DNA of 64,000 nucleotides from Plasmodiophora brassicae (taxonomy: Eukaryota; Endomyxa; Phytomyxea; Plasmodiophorida; Plasmodiophoridae): positions 1,116,001 through 1,180,000 of the forward strand of contig JASFAU010000012.1 in assembly GCA_039704465.1 (NCBI GenBank). The letters run 5' to 3'. Position 1 is the stretch's first letter. Each line of letters opens with the position of its first letter. This document shows, piece by piece, positions 57,203-64,000 of this stretch. A program made the translations under genes and the position numbers. Under the pieces are notes generated by a model. That model was not told the DNA's origin. It ran no database searches and saw only the letters and a list, made by a program, of their open reading frames with translations.

Positions 57203-58002
57203 CGGTCGCGTGAGCACTGGCCGTCAATATGGCGTAAGCAAACGTGGCACACCAGTACTGATCCCAATGTTTCGGATCGTGATAACCGTAGCCTGCAGGC
57301 AGGACGCTGTGGCTTACAATGAAGTGGTGCCAATTATAATATTGCCGTCATTGTCTGTACGCCCGCCTCATCGGCCAAATGGTCAACATCGTGCTTCAGG
57401 GATCAATCAATAAACGCGCCCGACACGTCTGGGCGACGGTCGTGCACGTCCACGACAGGTATCAGCAATCGCCTGATCATGCAGCGATGATGCGACTCCG
57501 ATCCGTTCAGGCCGTCAACAGCTAGCGCGAAAATATAGAGGCCCGCTCTACATCCCGGGCCTTGAACCCGACTGGCCCCAGGTCCCAGAACCTGGCCGGG
57601 CACGCCTGTAGGATCGTCGGCAACCTCAGTGCCGGGTTCGTGAACAACAGGCACCTGTGACGCAGCTGTGCATTCCCGATGCCGGCAAAACGCATCATTA
57701 CGATCGATACGATGGCTGCCAAATAGCTGGTCGACGCTCGTTCGCATATTGTCCCAGGCGCCGCGAGTGCACGAAACTCAGGAACCCAATTCGCGTGGAG
57801 CTAACGTTCAGTGGCTTCGAGTTGAAGCATCCCGATTGGCTCCGAGCGATCAGCGTCAACTAGCTCACAGCTGGCTATCGCCTGCGATCCACACTTGCGC
57901 AGAGTGGACGTCGGCTCACCATCCGACAGGCGCACGCAGCGACCCTCGGATTGACATCTTCGCCAGGCCCTAATTCTGAATCCAAATGGATCGCAGTTGG
58001 TC

Positions 58003-58098
58003 ATTAAACTTTAGTGTTGCGAACTTGGCCCGAGCAACGGCGCTGACACTAGTGTCAGCGCCGTTGCTCGGGCCAAGTTCGCAACACTAAAGTTTAAT
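58003..58098. repeat. Perfect 96-bp palindrome without spacer
   Basis: Bases 58003-58050 are the exact reverse complement of 58051-58098 (48 of 48), centred on ACTAGT. Flanks on either side are not complementary, so this is a discrete 96-bp palindrome. It overlaps the 3' end of the minus-strand frame at 58011. Confidence 0.97.
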
Positions 58099-58613
58099 AC
58101 TGGATCACCGTGGTCTCCAGCTTGCGAGCCGGTACTGGCCGAGTTGTTCGTGGGCGCCCGACTGCATACGCGGTGGAGGATGACGACCGCCTTGTATACA
58201 ACAAGTACGACAGACATGACAATGACGACGCGCGGGGCCAGGACACGCGTCTTCTCGTCCAACAGGTCGGCCGCCTGAAGGGCAATCACAATGACGGCGC
58301 AGAGTACTACAGCGCCGACCAAGGGCCAACAGTCCTGATCACCGCTGTCATCCTGATGGTACCGGACCATTCGGAACCTTCGGACGTACATGATGGTAGC
58401 AAAGGCGCCACACCCGCTGCGAGGAATTCGAACTTTGCGAACGCGTTCGCGGCGACGACGACGCCATCGACAGATCCCCCCGTCTAATTTGCAACTGACA
58501 GTCCACAGTGGCGGAAATCGCTCGAGGTCGCCACCGATGTGGAGAAACGTTGCGGGTTCCCTATTCCGCCTGGTCCGTCTCGTCCCATGATCTTGCGTTT
58601 CGACGCGTTTCAT
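58011..58613 (-). CDS. Hypothetical small protein with two membrane helices
   Basis: Minus frame of 200 codons. From MYVRRFRMVRYHQDD it contains two strongly hydrophobic stretches (WPLVGAVVLCAVIVIAL and RVVIVMSVVLVVYKAVVIL) separated by a charged loop. Its last about 28 codons are read from the 96-bp palindrome, so the natural 3' end may differ. The upstream 75 codons are Arg-rich and doubtful. Confidence 0.3.
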   Translation of the reverse strand: MKRVETQDHGTRRTRRNREPATFLHIGGDLERFPPLWTVSCKLDGGICRWRRRRRERVRKVRIPRSGCGAFATIMYVRRFRMVRYHQDDSGDQDCWPLVGAVVLCAVIVIALQAADLLDEKTRVLAPRVVIVMSVVLVVYKAVVILHRVCSRAPTNNSASTGSQAGDHGDPVLNFSVANLARATALTLVSAPLLGPSSQH

Positions 58614-59038
58614 TACTTCCGCTTATCCTCCCAGAATCAGAGCCCGATGCCTCGAAGACGGCAGCTGTCGGTCGCCAGCGCCGCCCAATGCAAGGGTCCA
58701 GGACGGCCGTCCGACATGCCGTTGAACTCGCTACCACACGGCACCGAACGCCATTGCCCTGACGTCGCGCCTGCCTGCCCTGCCTGAACCTAGGCCGGCG
58801 TCGCCGACACCCAGCGACACGCGCCAACGGACCCACTTTGATCACAACACGTCGTGCTGGACATTTGCCGTCGGCCACAGCACGTCGTGCTGGATGCCCG
58901 CCGTTGCGTCCGGCTCGTCAGGGTAACGCCCTGCACCTCTAGGGGAGCTACGATTAATCGCCGCGACGGCCACGTTGAAGTCCTGTCCCGAGCCGATACG
59001 CGCGAATTGATGCGCTCGCGTATGAACCAAATTCGCTT

Positions 59039-59149
59039 CCTGTTCAGCGGCAGCGGTGACGGCGTATCCGCCGGCTCCATCGTTGACCTGTTCACCTGTT
59101 CAGCGGCAGCGGTGACGGCGTATCCGCCGGCTCCATCGTTGACCTGTTC
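59039..59149 (+). repeat. 56-bp tandem duplication
   Basis: Two adjacent copies starting cctgttcagcggcagcggtg at 59039 and 59095 (period 56). Since 56 is not a multiple of three, the duplication shifts any frame crossing it. Confidence 0.92.
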
Positions 59150-60619
59150 GTACACCGATGCAAAGCCGACCGTGGACGCGTTCGTCGGCGCACTGGCTCG
59201 ACAGTTCGCCAGCGCCGTCCAGCATCGCTCCACGCCGATTCTGGTCGACGTGGCCGACCCCGTCGCGTCCCAGTCGGAGACGTTGCGCTCGTCGTGGGTG
59301 AACTCTGCGCTGAACTCAGCACGTGCCCTTCGAGTTGCACCGTCATGGAACATGCCCGTCTCCGTGCTGGAGCGACAGGCGGACGGTGCCGCCGCCGCCC
59401 TCGTGTCCAGTCGCCGGGCCCGTGACCATTAATTGCCAGCGCCAGATGGCCCTGCACGATGACTACGCGTTGCGGTCGTCCTGGGCGCCTGCGCTCGCTC
59501 ACAGCATGAGTAGACCCGTTTGACAGGTGACAACCCGTGAAGCATGAAGACATCCGCACCAAAACTAGGCGCATGGCTGGATGCCCGATTCCGGGGACGC
59601 ACGCGTGTCTGCGGATTGCGGAGGCTGCTTTCCATTGGCGAACTGCCATTTATGGGACCGTGCCGAGCAGGTGCCAGCTGGCGTCTCGTTGTCAGGTAGA
59701 CGCGCGCGCGGATGATCAGCCATGAGTAGACCGCGCGTTCCACACTGCCTCCTGTCCTGTTCGTGTCAGGACGTGATGCGCTGGCGGTAACAGCACATGA
59801 TCCGGCGGCGACCTCGATGTCTGAGACGCTGTGCCGCATCTGATGCAGGCCTGTGTCCGCTGAACTGCCCCTATTCATCAACGAGTTCCGCGCCCTGTCC
59901 ATGGTTCGAACAACCACATCTCTGGGGTCAGGTTGCACCTTCACATCCGCCGACCCGTGGCGCGACACTGATATTGTTCGTATCCCAGGCGTTTCGGCAC
60001 CTCTGTACGCAACCGGCGAATGAAGATGGATGCCGGGCAACGTAAAGCAGACGCCGATCCCGCGGTGGGTGCACCTCGGCGATCGTCTACGCGACGTCGC
60101 TGCAAGTCGCGAAAGCCGTCCTCTGCGTCGTCCTGCATGGCCGCCCGACATGCCGTTGTGCCTCACACGGCGCAGGTCGTCCCTGACGTCGCGCCTGCCT
60201 GCACCCGGGCCGATGTCGCCGCCGACCAGTGACATTCTCCCAACAGACCCGCTACCACCTCAACACGTCCTGCTGGACGCTTGATGTCGCGCGCGTCATC
60301 GAACTCATTAGCCGCATGCAACACGTCCTGCTGATGGGGTATCGTCGCGTCCAGCGCGTCTGTGAGAACGCCCTGCACCTCGAGGACAGGTACGAATTGT
60401 CGCCTCAGGCACAGACCCAGGCCGTCTAACTCGTGCTGGACAGGGCACGCCTGGCATCGCCTGCCGTCTTTCGTCCAGCATGAGCTGCTGCGGGGCAGTG
60501 GTCGTCCTGCCGGGCCGGGCCGGGTCCAGCACCGCGCCGGCCTGCTCCTCAGCTACGGCGGCGTTTAGACCGCCCGCAGCAGCTAGCTCGCTGCGTTCGG
60601 GCTGGCGCGCCCTTGACAT

Positions 60620-60840
60620 ACATCATGCATCGATGGGCGACGAACAACCAAGGGCGCCTTTGCTGTCCCGTCCGCCTGACGAGCGTCGCTTGCCTGTCCT
60701 GCAGATCGTCCAGCAGGCCAGCGGTGTCCAGCACCAGTTCCCGCCGGTCGACATGCGGGCGCGTACGAAGACCCGCCGCCATCCCGCGGGCCGTCACATC
60801 TTCACAAGTTGATCTTCTTCAATACAAGCAGACGAGGTCT
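60620..60840 (+). repeat. Dispersed repeat R2, copy 2
   Basis: Shares accaagggcgcc, gtcctgcagatcgtccagca, gtcgacatgcgggcg and the terminal ttcaatacaagcagac with the other R2 copies. Confidence 0.6.
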
Positions 60841-62139
60841 ATACGTGCGTGCACCGCACCTGCAGGTCGTCCTGGCGTCAGCCGGCACCGAGCGGCAGCG
60901 TTCGAAGAATGCGGTGCAGGGGGGCGGCGCCCGTTCCCGGCCGTGGGCTCCGCCGTCTCGCGCCACCTGCGTGTCGATCATGGCTAAAGGCCGATCACCT
61001 CAATCCAGCGACGTAAGCAGGTCTGTCATGGCCGCGGGCAGGTACAGCAGTACCTGGCACCAGATTCCCAGCAGACGGTGTCGTGTCCGCCGCCGCCTGA
61101 CAACGACCCGTCATCCTCCCTGTCCGACATAAATCCGCAACCAGAACCGTTGAGAGCAACTACTAGACCAGTTGCATTCGCGCGGATAGCCCCCTGCAGG
61201 CCGCCCTGGCGTCCCGTTGCGCCGAACAGCGGTCCTCGCTGCACTGGGTGCAAAGCGACGGCGCACATCGCCGATGACGTTCGCCGACATCGCCTCACCT
61301 GCGTGTCGATGACTACAAGTCAGGCCAGACGATCAATACAGGCTTGTCGGCATTGACACACGCATGCAGGGCAGTTGATCGCGTCCGTTTCCCAGCAATG
61401 CCTCGCGTTCAGCGCCCGCCACTGTGCGTACGTACGCGCCAGGTCCACGTCGAGGTCGACCTGGTGTCGCCGGCATGACATCGGCATGCGACTCTTGTTG
61501 CTAAGCCGTTGGATGGCGCCATCCTACATTACCTTGTGGCCAGGTATCCAGTTCGGATACCAGGTCTGTGCACAGCGATCGATCGCCTGCAGGTAGGCGC
61601 CAGTCCAGATTCGTCTACGTGGGCAGCAGGGCGCCGACTCCGTGGGGGCGGGCGACGTCGACGCGACCGACCACCCGACGACGCCGCCGATCGCCTCGCC
61701 GTCGCCGCCCACTGCAACGTCCTACAAGGCCGCCCGATATCCAGTTGTGCTCGGTACTGCGTGGGGCAGGTCGTCGACGCCCTGGCGCCTCAGCCTGCCC
61801 GCTCAGCATCCGCGCCGACATCCCCGCCGTCCGACGCCATAGGCCAACGGACCCAGTGCACCACTACACCTCCCGCTGGACGCTTGCCGACACGTACGAC
61901 GCGTCTGGGCGGAGCATGTGCACCTCCAGGACAGGTATGGGGTGTTCCTTGATGCACAGCCGCGCGGATTCACTGACATTGTTGGCAGGACCGACCTGCA
62001 ATCGACCGTTCAGCACGAGCACCTGCAGGGCACTAATCGTCGTTCCTAGAGGGGCGGAGCCAACCCCAGGCTAGCCTTCTCGAGGACTGGGGCGGCGTCC
62101 TGACTGCCCGCCGATCGTTGCATTTGGTCCGACGCGCCC

Positions 62140-62370
62140 GTGCTCTGCACCATGCATCGCCGACGGGACGGCCAACCAAGGGCGTCGCCAGGCTTCCCGT
62201 ATGCCAGCGAGCAGCGTGCTCCTGTCCTGCAGGTTGTCCAGCAGGGCAGTTTCGCCCGTTACTACTGCCCGACATGGAAACGTCTGCCACCGTCGACGAC
62301 CTGCCACCATCCCTGCCGACATCTGCCTGAACCAGAACCGTTCGAATTACAAGCAGACCAGGTCGACACA
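62140..62370 (+). repeat. Dispersed repeat R2, copy 3
   Basis: Contains gcaccatgcatcgccgac, accaagggcgtcgcc, gtcctgcaggttgtccagca and ccagaaccgttcgaattaca. Confidence 0.6.
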
Positions 62371-62924
62371 CGCGTACGTCTTGCCCGCAGGTTGTCCTGG
62401 CGTTAGCAGTGCCCGTCGCCGACATCGGCGCCGCATGTGTGTGAACCATAGTAGATCAGGCAAGACGAGCAACCCCAGTCAGGTTTGTGCCTCGTCAAAC
62501 GCACGTGGCACAGCGCTGGTAGCCCATATTTCCTGCGAACGTTTCACGTCCATCGCCGCGACGACTCTCCGACCACCGACACGGGTCATCGCACCCACTT
62601 CGAACGCAACGCATATATCGTCCTGGACATCTGCCGTCGCGTTCCCGGTGCCACTATGACCGCAGCACGCCCTGATGGATGCTTGCCGTCGCGTTAAGCT
62701 CGTCTGGGTGGACGTCCTTCACCTCCAGGAGAAGAATGTTTGTTCGCCTGAAGCACGGAGCTTCATGTTCAAAGGGCACTCGTGCCGTCCTCCGCCGTCT
62801 CAAGTCGACAAACAGTCCGCGCAAGGCAGCCGTCACCCTGCCTAGGCTCGACGGAGCCAGCATCACTTCTGTGGCGGCGTCCTGGCCCCCCTGTCGACCT
62901 TGGCAATCGAGGGCGTGCGCCAGT

Positions 62925-63150
62925 GCCCTGCACCGTGCGCCGATGGGCGGGCCCACCATCCAAGGGCGTCGCTGAGCTCCACGTCTGCCTCCATACAGAG
63001 CGCCAGTGTGTCGAGCGTATCATACATCAGGCCCGTCGTTCCCAGCGGCAGTTGTTAGCCCTCGACATGCGCACGCCGCCCTGCCACCGACGTCGTCCCG
63101 ACACCATCCCTGCCGGCATATTGCCACAACCAGAACCTTTCAATACAATC
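62925..63150 (+). repeat. Dispersed repeat R2, copy 4
   Basis: Contains caccgtgcgccgatgg, atccaagggcgtcgctgag, cgacatgcgcacgccgccct and attgccacaaccagaacc. Confidence 0.6.
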
Positions 63151-64000
63151 AAATGAGGTCGACGTCGCGCACAGCACCGGTCGCATTTGACATCGTCACG
63201 ACAAACGGCACTAAACGGCAGGAGATCGCTGACATCCGTGCAGGACGCATATCACCCTTTGCAGAACGAGGACATCAGCCTCGCGCCTACCTGCGTGTCA
63301 ACCATTTCCGGTCAGACAAGCTGAGCAGTGCAGTCATACCAGGCATCGCAGCACACATGTGGTACAGTTGATCGTGGCCGATTCCCAGCAACGCCTCGCA
63401 TCCAGTGACCCAGTTTGCAGACGTTCTCGCCAGGCCGTAGGCCAGGTCGTAGTCGACTGGTTGTGCGGAACGACATCGATCGCGAACGAGTCGCTTGCGA
63501 TTGTGCCGATGTGTGCGATATATATACATTGTGTCGAGTCCATACATGAGCCTGATACGGGGACTGTATTCAACCATCGCATGACGACGGACGCCGGTCA
63601 AGAACCTGAAGGAGGCGCCGGCTCCGTTGTGCACCGTCGGCGCGACCGATCACAAGTCATCGCTGCGGGTCGCGAACGCCGGCCACTGAATTGTCGTGCA
63701 CGGCCGACCGACATGCCTGTGGCTCGGCGTCGCGAATCGCATATCATCCACGTCCAGACGCGCCTGCCCGCGCCCGCGCCGACCAGCGACGCGGGACGAC
63801 GCACCCACTACAAGAACAACACGTCCTGCAGGAAAGCCTATCGACGCTCCCGAGTCGTCTGGGAGAAGGTCCTGCACCGCCGTGACAGGTGCAATTCGTC
63901 GTCTGACGCACAGAGCCAGCCCCCCCCTCTAACCCGTGCTTGACAGGACGCGCCTCCTTCTGTCTGCGGCCCCACATGCAGCGCCAGCAAACGATCTGTA

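Larger units (their letters stand above)
54057..64000. repeat. Mosaic of diverged dispersed repeats to the window end
   Basis: About 10 kb in which short blocks recur in diverged form. R1-type pieces (acgtcctgctggacg ... gacacgtctgggcga ... gacaggtacga ... gcctgatgcacag) recur near 54380, 55310, 57415, 60250, 61860 and 63810. Many open frames on both strands exist, but they shift between copies and have Arg/Ala/Pro-heavy composition, so I do not call them genes. Exceptions are listed separately with low confidence. Consistent with subtelomeric or other heterochromatic DNA. Confidence 0.6.

Noticed and set aside
59429..60235. 268-codon minus frame in the repeat mosaic
   Set aside because: Arg-rich, not conserved between repeat copies, no start context or introns that improve it.

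Overview
This is nuclear DNA from a GC-rich unicellular eukaryote. Most genes are split by very short GT-AG introns (about 40-95 bp), and the genes include nuclear, spliceosomal, meiotic and axonemal proteins. NME7 (DM10 plus two NDK domains) and a SPEF1-like CH protein point to a lineage with a flagellum. Numerous cytosolic hybrid histidine kinases fit a zoosporic fungus or another protist, but I cannot name the taxon.

Layout. 1-6.7 kb is a plus-strand cluster of hybrid histidine kinases (HHK): one cut by the window edge, one remnant, one decayed copy and one intact copy. It is interrupted by a 1.2 kb element with Tc1/mariner-like TA-flanked inverted ends that carries a SHOCT-domain gene. 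7-12.2 kb holds a Nup42-like nucleoporin, an NADH-cytochrome b5 reductase, a small possible BTB/Skp1-like protein and NME7. 13.1-21.7 kb is the DNA polymerase epsilon catalytic subunit, which I rebuilt as 37 exons (2193 aa). It converges on PCYT2 (minus). 24-26.6 kb holds a SPEF1-like CH protein and a membrane-anchored PAF-acetylhydrolase-like lipase. 27.1-31.2 kb holds two more intact HHKs in tandem on the minus strand. 31.6-36.6 kb holds a divergent MoxR-type AAA protein, glutathione reductase and an ATP-grasp/SET fusion. 37-39 kb has two unrecognised minus-strand ORFs. 39.4-50 kb holds EFTUD2/Snu114, VPS26, SPO11 (minus) and a membrane-anchored glucoamylase-family (PF10091-like) enzyme with lectin-like flanks.

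From about 50 kb to the end the character changes. There are diverged dispersed repeats, an inverted duplication carrying two diverging copies of an unknown gene flanked by direct repeats of about 480 bp, a perfect 96-bp palindrome and few credible genes. This looks subtelomeric or heterochromatic.

The housekeeping genes are independent of one another. The exceptions are weak themes: flagellum (NME7, SPEF1-like), meiosis and replication (SPO11, POLE) and signalling (the HHK family, single-exon and shared between the two clusters). Exon boundaries were set by reading-frame phase plus similarity to known families from memory. They are predictions, not transcript evidence.
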